A stretch of 64,000 nucleotides of DNA from JAGNRR01 sp964612525 (GCA_964612525.1 CAZTCQ010000001.1:8056-72055), one strand, 5' to 3'. Shown: positions 44,528 to 53,671, numbered from the stretch's first letter. Made by a program: numbers and translations. Notes: generated by a model not told the origin, from the letters alone.

Positions 44528-45858
44528 TGAATAATTTCTGTTTTAGCCAAGCTGTCTTGTAATAAATTAATGTGCGATTCTATTTCTTTTTCCCAACCAA
44601 GCCGCTGAGGATTACTGCGCCAATCAGACAACAAGTCTTCATTAATAGGGTTTTTGGGGCGTAAGAAGAAACGACTCCACCAATAGGAATTGTCCAAGTT
44701 AGAAAATATTGTCCGAAGGTCAATATAGAAGACTAGTTGCGCTGGAGTCACCTTGGCTAAAATCGTACTAATTTCATCGGTAGGCAATAGGCTATGCAGA
44801 AAAAGCACAGCTCCTTTATCAGAGTCCATGTATCGGCTCGGTTTGATTTCTTTTTGCCATTCGGCTTGCGAAATTTGTTCCGCAATTTGATCATTGCCCA
44901 CGAGTCCTTTCTTCATTTTTTCGAAATGCAATCGTACCTGAAGATCCGATTCTGTGAGTTGCTGATAAAAGGACCAAATGAAATTTTTGTAATAATCAGC
45001 CATGGCGTCACTACTCAATTTAGTAAATAATTTCTCAGAGTAAAAACTCGCATAGCAATTGATATGCGATGCATAAGGCGAAGTAATTTCTTGTTTTCTA
45101 ACAAGTAACTCTTTGTTTTTGGCAAAGGCTTTCCATACAATTCGACGGATGTCATCTGAGGCTTCATATTTTTTATACTCCAACCATTCACCCGGTATAT
45201 GCCTCAATTGTCTGGTTCGTACCTCATCCGTTTCTGTTGTTTTGGGTTCAACGATTATTGATTGGGTGTCAATAGTTTTTGGCAAATTGACAAAACGAGA
45301 TTGAATAGAATTTTTGAAAGTAAAAGAAAAAAAGCGAAACAAATCTTGAAAACTTAATAGAGCAGCATTGATTTTATATTCTTTGATATTGGGTAATTCT
45401 ATGTGAGACCTATGACCCATAGTGGGAAAAAAAGTAAAACGATTTTCGCGTGCTAGAATAAAAGAGGAGGAAAGTTGATACTCATTGTATTCATACCGCA
45501 CTTGAATACTTCCTAAAATTGGTCGGAAGATTTTTTGCATAAAGGTGTGTACTTCTATTTTCGGAGTATGAGCATCTTCGTTTTGATTAAGTACCTCAAC
45601 ATGAAAATATTCCCGATGGCGAATAAAGTAAAAACAAGCGGCCAAGGTGGAGAGTAAACTAATCAATAAAATGACCAACATTATACCAAACCCAATTTTA
45701 CTCATTAAAATTAAAAAATGATGAAAGCTAGAAGTGTCTACTGCAGACTGATTGGCAAAGCGATAAATTAAAAATAATAAGGCTAGGAAAACAAAAAAGT
45801 TAAACCGCAATGGGAAAAACTGCGTAACGTATTTGAGTTGTTCTATTTTCTTTTGCAC
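44524..45858 (-). CDS. DUF58 domain protein, membrane-anchored
   Basis: 444 residues from a GTG, the first possible start. Two membrane helices lie in the first 70 residues (FFVFLALLFLIYRF; MLVILLISLLSTLAACFYFI). A beta-rich domain follows, then the DUF58 signature IPGEWLEYKKYEASDDIRRI with VWKAFAKNKELLVRKQE at about 225-265. The C-terminal half resembles a von Willebrand A-like fold but the MIDAS DxSxS motif is not evident. DUF58 proteins are regular partners of MoxR ATPases. It leads the DUF58-transglutaminase-MoxR-TPR operon and is divergent from the DUF2130 gene across 72 bases. Unlike the other GTG/TTG unit-leading genes here, no -7 box lies four bases upstream, so the start is less certain. 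Confidence 0.87.
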   Translation of the reverse strand: MQKKIEQLKYVTQFFPLRFNFFVFLALLFLIYRFANQSAVDTSSFHHFLILMSKIGFGIMLVILLISLLSTLAACFYFIRHREYFHVEVLNQNEDAHTPKIEVHTFMQKIFRPILGSIQVRYEYNEYQLSSSFILARENRFTFFPTMGHRSHIELPNIKEYKINAALLSFQDLFRFFSFTFKNSIQSRFVNLPKTIDTQSIIVEPKTTETDEVRTRQLRHIPGEWLEYKKYEASDDIRRIVWKAFAKNKELLVRKQEITSPYASHINCYASFYSEKLFTKLSSDAMADYYKNFIWSFYQQLTESDLQVRLHFEKMKKGLVGNDQIAEQISQAEWQKEIKPSRYMDSDKGAVLFLHSLLPTDEISTILAKVTPAQLVFYIDLRTIFSNLDNSYWWSRFFLRPKNPINEDLLSDWRSNPQRLGWEKEIESHINLLQDSLAKTEIIQ

Positions 45859-45930
45859 AATGATAGTGGATACTTTAGCTAAAATAGTAATAATAGTTTT
45901 TCCTAAATTTACTTTAAGAATAATTTATTT

Positions 45931-47139
45931 ATGTCTCAATCAATTACTTGTCCACATTGTCGCGAAACCTATGATCTTAGCGAAATACTAACGAAGGATA
46001 TAGAAAAGCACTTAAAAGAAGGGCTTCAAAAAGATTTAAAAGCCAAACAAGCAGCTTTTGAAACAACTGTGGCAGAATTTGAAGAAAAAAAGAAAAATGA
46101 AAATGAACTTTTCAAAAAGAGACTCGAAGGCGAACTCAGTAAGCGAGAGCAACTTATGAAGGCCGCCGCCGAAAAAGAGCAAGAAGAAAAGGTAAAGGCC
46201 ATGGAAAAAAAGCTGGAAGAGGAACAGCAAAAAATAAGAGAGTTGCAGCGGCTTGAAGTTGAGAAAATGGAATTAGAGAAGCAATTAAAAAACAAAGACG
46301 AGGAAGTAGCACTTCAAATTCAGAAAGAGAAACTAAAAATCGAAGAATCTTTAACTAAGCAATTGAGCGAAAAGATTTTATCACGCGAGCGAGAGAAAAG
46401 CGAGCTTGAAATTCAGAAACTTCAAAAGCAGCTCAATGATCAGAAAAAACTGACAGAAGAGTCTCAAAGAAAGCTTGAACAAGGCAGTATGCAAACCCAA
46501 GGCGAAGTTCTTGAATTAGCCTTGGAACAGTTACTTCGCGATACATTTCCATATGACGAGGTCAATGAAATTGGTAAAGGCCGTAAAGGAGCCGACTGTA
46601 TTCTTGTTGTAAAAAACGCTAGCGGTAAAATAGCAGGACGAATCGTATTTGAAAGCAAACGCACCAAAGAATTTAAAAAAGATTGGATTAATAAATTGAA
46701 AGAAGATACTCTGTCAGACCAAGGTGACGTTAGTGTGTTAGTTACGCAGACTCTCCCAAAAGAACAACTCATGTTTGATAATGTGGACGGGGTTTGGGTT
46801 TGTAGTTTTAAAGAGGTTGCTAGTTTGGTTCGCTCTCTGAGAGAAGGAATATTACGTGTAGCCCAGGCCAAAAGCAGCCAAGAAAACAAAGGCGAGAAAA
46901 AAGAAATGCTGTATAACTACTTTACTAGCAATGAGTTTCGACAACAAGTAGAAACTATTAATTCAGCCTACTTGTCTTTGAAATCTGGAATTGACCGAGA
47001 GCGTATGCAAATGGAAAAGATTTGGAAAGAACGTGAAAAACAAATAGATAAAGTGCTTTTAAATAGCAATCATTTGATAGGTTCCATAGAAGGGATAACG
47101 GGCCACAAGCCAGAAGAGATAGGCAAAGTAGAAGGCTAG
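45931..47139 (+). CDS. DUF2130 coiled-coil protein with nuclease-like C-terminal domain
   Basis: 402 residues. It starts with a single zinc-finger-like pair (CPHCRETYDL). A very long charged coiled coil rich in Lys, Glu and Gln follows at about residues 20-195. The DUF2130 domain from about 195 has DTFPYDEVNEIGKGRKGADC, then GRIVFESKRTKEFKKDWINK, which reads like a PD-(D/E)xK nuclease core (Asp at about 230, then Glu-Ser-Lys at about 248), and VSVLVTQTLPKEQ. A second short coiled coil ends the protein. The family has no proven activity. It is a lone gene divergent from the MoxR operon; a TAAATTTA box lies at 45904-45911. Confidence 0.82.
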   Translation: MSQSITCPHCRETYDLSEILTKDIEKHLKEGLQKDLKAKQAAFETTVAEFEEKKKNENELFKKRLEGELSKREQLMKAAAEKEQEEKVKAMEKKLEEEQQKIRELQRLEVEKMELEKQLKNKDEEVALQIQKEKLKIEESLTKQLSEKILSREREKSELEIQKLQKQLNDQKKLTEESQRKLEQGSMQTQGEVLELALEQLLRDTFPYDEVNEIGKGRKGADCILVVKNASGKIAGRIVFESKRTKEFKKDWINKLKEDTLSDQGDVSVLVTQTLPKEQLMFDNVDGVWVCSFKEVASLVRSLREGILRVAQAKSSQENKGEKKEMLYNYFTSNEFRQQVETINSAYLSLKSGIDRERMQMEKIWKEREKQIDKVLLNSNHLIGSIEGITGHKPEEIGKVEG

Positions 47140-47264
47140 TTGATTGAATTAACATAAGTTAAGATTAGATGCGTACTTGTAATCGCAAAAAAAGATATTT
47201 ACCTTGAGCTAACGTTTTAACATATTTTAACGTCTTACTAATGAACTCTTAAAAACTTAACATT

Positions 47265-48773
47265 ATGAAACAAATTACCAAACTCTTATTAGCCTCAGTA
47301 ACATTGCTGCTGTGCTCAATAACATCCCAAGCCTCTCACCTAATGGGTGGAGACATTTGGGTAGAAAAAAACGCCCAAGGGCAACATATCCTCAAGCACA
47401 AAAACTTTAGAGACACCTTAGGAATTCCTGCCTATCCTCAAACTAACTTCAGAGGATTTAAGTGGAATAACACTACAAGCACTTGGGACCCAATAACCAA
47501 TCCGCCATCAATGCCTCTACTAATGCCAATGGATTCATTGACTTCTGGCTTTTTATTACAAGGTGTACCGTATGGCGTTGAAATGTATAATTACGAATCA
47601 GATACACTTTTGCTTGATTCAATTTTTGCGTTGAATGGTGCAGGTCGCTATCGTTTTTATACTGCTGAATGCTGTAGAAATGCGGCTATTCAAAACTTAA
47701 CCACAAAGTCAAGCATGATTATCCATTGTGAATACACTTACGATCCGAATGCGGCTAACCAAAGTCCTCGTTATTTAGCGATTCCTGTTTTCTTTGGCCC
47801 GGTTAATTCTAATTGGGTTTACAATCCGCTTCCGTTTGATCCTGATGCCGATAGTATAGCTTGGGTTGTTGATACTCCTGTTTGTTATGCTAATCAGGCT
47901 AACAGTGCTTACACTTATTGTGGAGGATACACCACGCCACCTTCTGTTTCTACCGGACCCTTCACTTTAAATAATACAACGGGGCAATTAGACTGGACAC
48001 CTAATACGGTTGGAAATTTTGTAGCCTCTTTTAAAGTCTCTGAGTATAGAGGCGGAGTAGAAATAGGAAACACAATTCGAGATATGCAATATATCGTTGT
48101 TCCAGACTCTAATAGTAATGGGCCAGTTATTCTACCTGAATTTGTTCCAGTAACTAATTACACCACAGGTGGGAACCAAAGTACTTCGTCCGACTATAAC
48201 TATCTTTATTACTACCCGGGAAGTCAATTCACTTTCACAGTGGGAGCCATGGACCAAAATAATGGAGACGTTTTAACTATGTCTGCTTTTGGAAACCTGA
48301 TAAATGATAATAGTGCAACCTTTAGTTACGCACCTACTGGTACTGGCAATATGGTAAATGGTACGATCACTTGGACTCCTTCAGCTAATGAGGCTCGAGA
48401 TCAAATGATTGTAATTCGTGCTAATGACGGAACATTCTCAAAAGATTTTACGATTATCCTGAAAAGATTTGAAGCACCGAATGCGGTAAATGATCTTGAT
48501 GAGAAAGTAGCGAATATTTCAATTTATCCTAACCCTGCTAAAGCAAACCAAGCAATAAGCTTGCAAGTGGTTACGGAAGAATCTTTGAAGGATTTGAACA
48601 TTCGTATTGTTGACTTAACTGGTAAAGTAGTTTCGAATCAAGAAGTAACTAATCTATCAAGCGGAACTTCTACGATTGAATTGAATCAAAGATTACAAGC
48701 AGGATTCTATTTTGCTCAAATCGTTGATTCTAAAGAAAACAAAATCCAGGTTGTAAAGTTTGTAGTTCAATAG
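47265..48773 (+). CDS. Secreted protein with T9SS type A sorting domain
   Basis: 502 residues. Signal peptide (MKQITKLLLASVTLLLCSITSQA), then SHLMGGDIWVEK, an opening shared by many large Bacteroidota surface proteins (usually SHIVGGE). About 380 residues of Ig- or cadherin-like strands follow, with TTGQLDWTPNTVGNFVASFK and NGTITWTPSANEARDQMIVI, two copies of a putative Ig-like repeat of the GxxxWTPxxxxxG type. The last 80 residues are a type A sorting domain (NISIYPNPAKANQAIS, DLTGKVVSNQE, LQAGFYFAQIVD, ending VVKFVVQ). It is T9SS cargo; a structural or adhesive role is only inferred. A terminator follows. Confidence 0.85.
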   Translation: MKQITKLLLASVTLLLCSITSQASHLMGGDIWVEKNAQGQHILKHKNFRDTLGIPAYPQTNFRGFKWNNTTSTWDPITNPPSMPLLMPMDSLTSGFLLQGVPYGVEMYNYESDTLLLDSIFALNGAGRYRFYTAECCRNAAIQNLTTKSSMIIHCEYTYDPNAANQSPRYLAIPVFFGPVNSNWVYNPLPFDPDADSIAWVVDTPVCYANQANSAYTYCGGYTTPPSVSTGPFTLNNTTGQLDWTPNTVGNFVASFKVSEYRGGVEIGNTIRDMQYIVVPDSNSNGPVILPEFVPVTNYTTGGNQSTSSDYNYLYYYPGSQFTFTVGAMDQNNGDVLTMSAFGNLINDNSATFSYAPTGTGNMVNGTITWTPSANEARDQMIVIRANDGTFSKDFTIILKRFEAPNAVNDLDEKVANISIYPNPAKANQAISLQVVTEESLKDLNIRIVDLTGKVVSNQEVTNLSSGTSTIELNQRLQAGFYFAQIVDSKENKIQVVKFVVQ

Positions 48774-48793
48774 ATTAACTAAACTTAATATTC

Positions 48794-48824
48794 AATGCCT
48801 CACTTTTAAAGTGGGGCATTTTTC
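48794..48824 (+). terminator. Rho-independent terminator of the T9SS cargo gene
   Basis: Ten-pair stem AATGCCTCAC with GTGGGGCATT (one T-G pair), loop TTTTAAA, then TTTCT after the stem's own TT. It lies 20 bases after the stop. Confidence 0.88.
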
Positions 48825-48940
48825 TTTAGGCTTAGGCTAAACTGTAAAAGCCAAATCAATTCAAAATAATTTGAGTGTCACCAAGCTTGAAACTCTCTTG
48901 AGTAAACAATCGATGAACGTATTCTAAACTCAAAGAAGAA

Positions 48941-50020
48941 TTAGCGTTTCGCTCTGAAATAAATAACCAACGCCACTACCGAAAAGACTATATTCGGTAG
49001 CCAAACAGCCATTAAAGGAGAAAGATTTCCTTTAATAGCAAAGGTGGTAGAGAATTGCATAAAAACAATATAGGCTGCACTAATAATAAGTCCTAACGCA
49101 AGGTGCATTCCACTTCCGCCTCTTACTTTTTTATAGGCTATACAGGCTCCGATAATCGAGAGTACAAAAGCCGAAAATGGCGCAGAGGTTCTGCGATGTT
49201 TTTCAAGCTCGTATTCACTAAGTCCTTGACGACCTTTTTTTCTTTCTCTGTCAAGAAATGTATTCAGCTCCTTTGTGCTCATATGCTCTCTAGCTTTTCG
49301 CTCCTGAAAGAGCTCAGCCGGTTTTAAATCAAATGCAATTCTATACTCGGCTTTTTGCTCAAAACGTTCTTGAATTCCGTTATTGAGTCTGCGTTTCACA
49401 TCATAAAGAATCCACTCATTTTTGACAGAATCATAAGAAGTCCGTGCTGCAAAAATCTTTTCTTTTAAAAGATTACCTGCTAATAAATTATAATTGAAAC
49501 CGTAGCCCATATTACTAGTTCGACGATAAGAATTGAAATTCACATATTGAGAATCATTTAGTTTTAAATAAGTCTCCTTGATATTATTCTCCACGCGATT
49601 ACTACCTGTATATCGCGATTCAAAATCTAGTCTTTGTTTGTTTGTGCGAGGGATTACAAAGTGATTGGCCAGCAAGAGCAAAAAACAAATAATTCCGGCC
49701 CCTACAAAATAAGGGCGCATCATCCGTTTAAACTCTATCCCCGTTGATAAAATGGCTACAAATTCAGAGCGAGCCGCCATTCTTGAAGTGAATAAAATCA
49801 CCGATACGAATATAAAAATAGGGAAGAGCAGCGCCACAATGTGTGGGATAAAATTTCGGAAGTAAATAAGAATTTCAAAAAATGAAACTTTATGTTTTAC
49901 AAAGTCTTGCACCTTCTCCGTATAATCAATAACCACAGCTATGATCGTGAACATAAGAATGCACACCAAAAAGGTGAGCAAAAAGTTCTTTAATATATAC
50001 CGATCTATCCTATTGAGCAT
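48941..50020 (-). CDS. LptF/LptG family permease
   Basis: 359 residues with the YjgP/YjgQ layout: MLNRIDRYILKNFLLTFLVC at the start, a first set of three membrane helices to about residue 120, a periplasmic beta-jellyroll domain at about 130-260, and three C-terminal helices (SAFVLSIIGACIAYKKVRGG ...). LptF and LptG form the inner-membrane part of the transporter that lifts lipopolysaccharide to the outer membrane. The two paralogues cannot be told apart from one copy. It lies 62 bases after tgt, a neighbour pair often seen in Bacteroidota. A TAGTTTCG box lies 11 bases before the ATG. Confidence 0.9.
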   Translation of the reverse strand: MLNRIDRYILKNFLLTFLVCILMFTIIAVVIDYTEKVQDFVKHKVSFFEILIYFRNFIPHIVALLFPIFIFVSVILFTSRMAARSEFVAILSTGIEFKRMMRPYFVGAGIICFLLLLANHFVIPRTNKQRLDFESRYTGSNRVENNIKETYLKLNDSQYVNFNSYRRTSNMGYGFNYNLLAGNLLKEKIFAARTSYDSVKNEWILYDVKRRLNNGIQERFEQKAEYRIAFDLKPAELFQERKAREHMSTKELNTFLDRERKKGRQGLSEYELEKHRRTSAPFSAFVLSIIGACIAYKKVRGGSGMHLALGLIISAAYIVFMQFSTTFAIKGNLSPLMAVWLPNIVFSVVALVIYFRAKR

Positions 50021-50082
50021 AAAGTGAATTGCGAAACTACGGAATACATCCTAACAGAAAATTTGATTTCTCGTTAAAAGTA

Positions 50083-51213
50083 TTACAAGCGAGCACTCAC
50101 TTTTTTTATCATTCCTGGTTTCCAACTGCTAAAAGTACCTGCCACAATTTGTGCACGACATTCTTTCATAAGCCATAAATAAAAACGAAGGTTTTGAATA
50201 CTAGCGATCTGAAGGGCAAATAATTCTTTGGCCATGAATAAATGTCTCAGATAGGCCTTTGTATACTTTGAACTCACTCCATCCGGCAAGTTGGCGTCGA
50301 TAGGCGAGAAATCGTCTTCCCACTTTTTATTTTTTATATTAATTACCCCTTCCGTGGTAAACAGATACCCATTTCGAGCATTTCTTGTGGGCATCACACA
50401 ATCAAACATATCAATGCCCAAGGCAATGTTTTCTAACAAATTAGCTGGTGTGCCTACACCCATTAGATATCTAGGTTTATCCTTGGGTAGCACGCCACAA
50501 ACCAATTCGCACATAGCATACATTTCTTCAGCAGGTTCTCCCACACTCAGTCCACCAATGGCATTACCATCCGCATTTTTACTTGCAATGTATTCAGCAC
50601 TTTGCAGTCGTAAATCATTGTAAGTGCTTCCTTGCACGATAGGAAACAGACTTTGCTCATAACCATATTTTGCTTCTGTCTTATCGAAATGAGTAATACA
50701 TCTATCCAGCCAACGATGTGTCATGTGCATACTATTCGTTGCATAGTTTTTGTCGCAAGGGTAGGGCGTACACTCATCAAAAGCCATAATAATATCGGCC
50801 CCAATACTTCTTTGAATATCAATGGCTACTTCTGGAGAAAAAAACAATTTGCTACCATCAATATGCGACTGAAAAGCAACTCCTTCCTCAGTTATTTTTC
50901 GACGTTGCGCTAGTGAGTAAACCTGAAAACCACCACTATCAGTGAGCATTGGTTTATCCCAACCAATAAATTTATGGAGTCCTCCAGCTTTTTCTAATAT
51001 TCCAGTCCCGGGTCTTAAGGAAAGATGATAGGTATTCCCTAAAATTATTTGCGCTTCAATTTCATCAAGTAACTTTTCCTGCGGCACACCTTTTACACTA
51101 CCAATTGTTCCCACGGGCATAAAAATAGGGGTGAGTATCTCACCATGAGCGGTGGTTATTTTGCCAGCGCGTGCTTGGCTATTTGGGTCAATATGTTCAA
51201 GTTCAAAATCCAT
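50083..51213 (-). CDS. tgt: tRNA-guanine(34) transglycosylase
   Basis: 376 residues, complete TIM-barrel enzyme. MLTDSGGFQVYSLAQRRKIT at about 89 carries the catalytic Asp and substrate loop. DIIMAFDECTPYP is at about 140, and GGLSVGEPAEEMY, YLMGVGTPANLLENI and MFDCVMPTRNARNGYLFT (nucleophile Asp) follow. The final zinc-site cysteines of classical enzymes, normally CxCxxC, are not seen: the matching region reads SPIDANLPDGVSSKYTKAYL, which is the variant common in Bacteroidota. It swaps guanine 34 for the queuosine precursor preQ1 in four tRNAs. The start is only 22 bases from the divergent glycosyltransferase. Confidence 0.95.
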   Translation of the reverse strand: MDFELEHIDPNSQARAGKITTAHGEILTPIFMPVGTIGSVKGVPQEKLLDEIEAQIILGNTYHLSLRPGTGILEKAGGLHKFIGWDKPMLTDSGGFQVYSLAQRRKITEEGVAFQSHIDGSKLFFSPEVAIDIQRSIGADIIMAFDECTPYPCDKNYATNSMHMTHRWLDRCITHFDKTEAKYGYEQSLFPIVQGSTYNDLRLQSAEYIASKNADGNAIGGLSVGEPAEEMYAMCELVCGVLPKDKPRYLMGVGTPANLLENIALGIDMFDCVMPTRNARNGYLFTTEGVINIKNKKWEDDFSPIDANLPDGVSSKYTKAYLRHLFMAKELFALQIASIQNLRFYLWLMKECRAQIVAGTFSSWKPGMIKKVSARL

Positions 51214-51223
51214 TGGCGTGGTG

Positions 51224-51231
51224 TAGTTTTG
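51224..51231 (+). promoter_or_regulatory. -7 promoter box (TAGTTTTG) of the glycosyltransferase-rsmG unit
   Basis: Perfect TAnnTTTG in the 22-base gap, followed by AGCC and the GTG start. The upstream half of this promoter must lie in the tgt coding region. Confidence 0.6.
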
Positions 51232-51235
51232 AGCC

Positions 51236-52366
51236 GTGATAGCTCAAATCATTTTTGCTAGTTTTTGCTTTTTTGCATTGATTCAGTTCCTTTATTACTT
51301 CGTTTTTTTTATCAGGTTAGCCTTACATAAATCTAAAAAAAATAATGAGTACCAAACGAATCTGCCTATTAGCATTATTATTTGTGCTCACAACGAAGAC
51401 GCGAATTTACAAAAAAATCTGAGCTATATCCTTAATCAACAATACGAACATCAAGGAAGACCCAATTTTGAGGTTTTAGTAGTAAATGATAACTCTAAAG
51501 ATGATTCCATTTATTTTCTAAGAGAGGAAGTAAAAAGGAATCCTCATTTAAATATTTTGAATCTAACCCAAGAATCCAGAAACATGAAGGGGAAGAAATT
51601 TCCATTGACAATGGGAATTAAGGAAGCCAAGTATGAGCATCTTTTACTTACGGATGCTGATTGTCAGCCTACTTCTGCCAATTGGCTTATCGAAATGGTA
51701 CAACCTTTTTATGAAGGAAAAGAAATAGTAATTGGCTATGCCCCTTATGAAAAAGAGAAAAGCAGCTTGAACAAAAAAATTCGTTTTGAAACCTTTTATG
51801 CGGCCTTACAGTATTTGAGTTTGGCTCTTTCAAAAATTCCTTACATGGGTGTAGGGCGAAATTTAGCTTATACTAAATCTCTTTTTAATTCGAATAAAGG
51901 ATTTTCAAAGCATTATCAACTTTTGTCAGGCGATGATGATTTATTTATTAATGCAGTCGCAAACGCCAATAATACAGCAGTAGTTTTATCAGAAAATACG
52001 TTCATGCACTCAGCGGCAAAAGGTAGCAGTGAAGCATGGAAGTTTCAGAAAAAACGTCATTTATCAACTGGTCGATTTTATAAATTAAAGCATAAATTTT
52101 TGTTGGCTCTTTTAGCGTTCTCTCATTTCTTATTTTATGTCACTTTCATAGCCTGCTGTTTTTATCCCTCTTTGATTTTTATTGTGCTTGGCATTTTTGT
52201 TTCTCGTTGGATTTTCATTTATCTCATTCAGTACTTTGCAATGAAAAAATTAGGAGAAGAAGATTTGGGAACAAGGATTTGGTTTTATGATATATGGACG
52301 CTGTGGTTCTATATCAAAAATATTCCGAGCATATTTTTTAAACCTAAAATTATAGAATGGAAATAA
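51236..52366 (+). CDS. Family 2 glycosyltransferase, membrane-bound
   Basis: 376 residues from a GTG. One N-terminal membrane helix, then a GT-A domain: ISIIICAHNEDANLQKNLSY at about 45, VLVVNDNSKDDS, LLLTDADCQPTSANW (the DxD metal motif), GDDDLFINAVAN and FQKKRHLSTGRFYK (a degenerate QxxRW region). Two or three helices follow at the C-terminus. This is the shape of processive or lipid-linked family 2 enzymes that add a sugar from a nucleotide donor at the inner membrane. Product unknown. The gene overlaps rsmG by ten bases, so the two are translationally linked. GTG is the only start that keeps the N-terminal helix. Confidence 0.88.
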   Translation: MIAQIIFASFCFFALIQFLYYFVFFIRLALHKSKKNNEYQTNLPISIIICAHNEDANLQKNLSYILNQQYEHQGRPNFEVLVVNDNSKDDSIYFLREEVKRNPHLNILNLTQESRNMKGKKFPLTMGIKEAKYEHLLLTDADCQPTSANWLIEMVQPFYEGKEIVIGYAPYEKEKSSLNKKIRFETFYAALQYLSLALSKIPYMGVGRNLAYTKSLFNSNKGFSKHYQLLSGDDDLFINAVANANNTAVVLSENTFMHSAAKGSSEAWKFQKKRHLSTGRFYKLKHKFLLALLAFSHFLFYVTFIACCFYPSLIFIVLGIFVSRWIFIYLIQYFAMKKLGEEDLGTRIWFYDIWTLWFYIKNIPSIFFKPKIIEWK

Positions 52367-52986
52367 TACACAAATACTTTAGTGACTTTACTAAAAAACA
52401 AGAGGAGCAATTACTGGCTTTGGGACATTTGTATCCTCATTGGAATGAGCAAATCAATTTGATCTCAAGAAAAGACATTGATAAATTATACCCGAAACAT
52501 ATTTTACATTCTTTAGCCTTGGCTGCCCTTGCTGACTTTGATCAAGGAAATCGAATTATTGACATAGGCACGGGTGGGGGATTTCCTGGGATCCCGCTAG
52601 CTATTTTTTATCCAGAGGTAGAATTTGTTTTGTGCGACAGCATAAATAAAAAACTAAATGTAGTCCGAGCAATAAAAGAAGAACTTGGTTTGGACAATGT
52701 TGAAGTGATTTGGAAACGAGCCGAAGAAATCAAACAAAAAAATTCTTTTGATTTTGCGGTTAGTCGCGCGGTAGCGCCACTAGGTAAACTTTGGCGCTGG
52801 GCTTCCCCACTCATCAGAAAAGGAAGTGGTCAAGAATTGGATAATGGTTTGCTCTGTTTAAAAGGCGGAGATTTACACAACGAAATCGCTGAAAGCAACA
52901 CGCGGCCGATGCTGTGGGAGTTGAATTCCATATTCGATGAGCCAGAAGTATTTGAGGAGAAGTTTGTATTGTACGTAAAGAAGTAA
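52357..52986 (+). CDS. rsmG: 16S rRNA (guanine(527)-N7)-methyltransferase
   Basis: 209 residues, standard RsmG (GidB). The SAM-binding motif is RIIDIGTGGGFPGIPLAIFY at about 64-83, LCDSINKKLNVVRAIKEELG is the motif II region, and DFAVSRAVAPLGKLWRWASP is the conserved RsmG segment at about 130. HILHSLALA at about 48 is the N-terminal signature. It methylates N7 of G527 in 16S rRNA, the loss of which gives low-level streptomycin resistance. Its ATG lies inside the 3' end of the glycosyltransferase gene in another frame. Confidence 0.96.
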   Translation: MEIIHKYFSDFTKKQEEQLLALGHLYPHWNEQINLISRKDIDKLYPKHILHSLALAALADFDQGNRIIDIGTGGGFPGIPLAIFYPEVEFVLCDSINKKLNVVRAIKEELGLDNVEVIWKRAEEIKQKNSFDFAVSRAVAPLGKLWRWASPLIRKGSGQELDNGLLCLKGGDLHNEIAESNTRPMLWELNSIFDEPEVFEEKFVLYVKK

Positions 52987-53024
52987 GCAAAATTTATTGA
53001 ATACAGGTTCTTTTTGTAGTATGA

Positions 53025-53054
53025 TTGAAAATTGCTCGGCTTACTCTATTTTTA
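53025..53054 (+). promoter_or_regulatory. Promoter TTG-N19-TATTTTTA of the lipoprotein gene
   Basis: TTG at 53025-53027 and a TAnnTTTA box at 53047-53054, 19 bases apart, 17 bases before the ATG at 53072. Confidence 0.65.
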
Positions 53055-53071
53055 CAATATAAACCGTATTT

Positions 53072-53671
53072 ATGAAATCAGTTGGAATAGTAAGCTTTGG
53101 AATCTGTCTTTTATTTTTGGCGGCCTGTATTAAACCCAAAGAACCCATTGTAAAAATTTGTCCCGAAGAACCCTTGGTGATTACAACTAGTGACACTTTG
53201 GTTTTAGAAAACTGTTCTGAAAACTCGTCTTCACAACGTTGGGATTTACCAAGTGGGGCCTTTAGTACTCAAAATATGATAGCGGTAGCTAGCGGCTTAC
53301 CGACTACTTATAAATTAAAATTGTCAGTGAGCAATAATGAGTACGCAAATGAATTTACCAAAACGCGAACCGTGAAAATTATTTCCGATAATTTCACTAC
53401 TTCAGAAATCACCTTAAATCCTCCTTCCAATACTCAAAATATTACTGCCTGCACTATAGTAAATGATTTAGACGCAGCAGATCCTGATGGGGGCTATTCA
53501 ACCGCAGGACCACCCGATGGTTATATTTTAAAAGAAACACTTCCTAACGGTTGTTTTGTTTATAAACCCGATCCTCAGAACTTACCGTCAGGAACAGCAG
53601 TTACCTATCACTATTTCTGCATTAGCAATGAACACTGTGATACCACAAAAATTATTATCAAAAATCCTTAG
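53072..53671 (+). CDS. Small lipoprotein with Ig/PKD-like domain
   Basis: 199 residues. Lipoprotein signal MKSVGIVSFGICLLFLAAC with lipobox LAAC (Cys19), followed by a Lys/Pro linker. About residues 38-115 look like a PKD/Ig-like sandwich (DTLVLENCSENSSSQRWDLP, TTYKLKLSVSNNEY). Three Cys residues in the last 70 positions may form disulfides. No family identified with confidence. It stands alone between rsmG and the convergent serine hydrolase gene, whose stop is six bases from its own. A weak AT-only hairpin spans the stop. Confidence 0.6.
   Translation: MKSVGIVSFGICLLFLAACIKPKEPIVKICPEEPLVITTSDTLVLENCSENSSSQRWDLPSGAFSTQNMIAVASGLPTTYKLKLSVSNNEYANEFTKTRTVKIISDNFTTSEITLNPPSNTQNITACTIVNDLDAADPDGGYSTAGPPDGYILKETLPNGCFVYKPDPQNLPSGTAVTYHYFCISNEHCDTTKIIIKNP

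Noticed and set aside
46026..46295. Antisense frames rich in Ser, Phe and Cys opposite the DUF2130 gene
   Set aside because: They mirror the Lys/Glu-rich coiled-coil codons of the real gene on the other strand and have no start signals.
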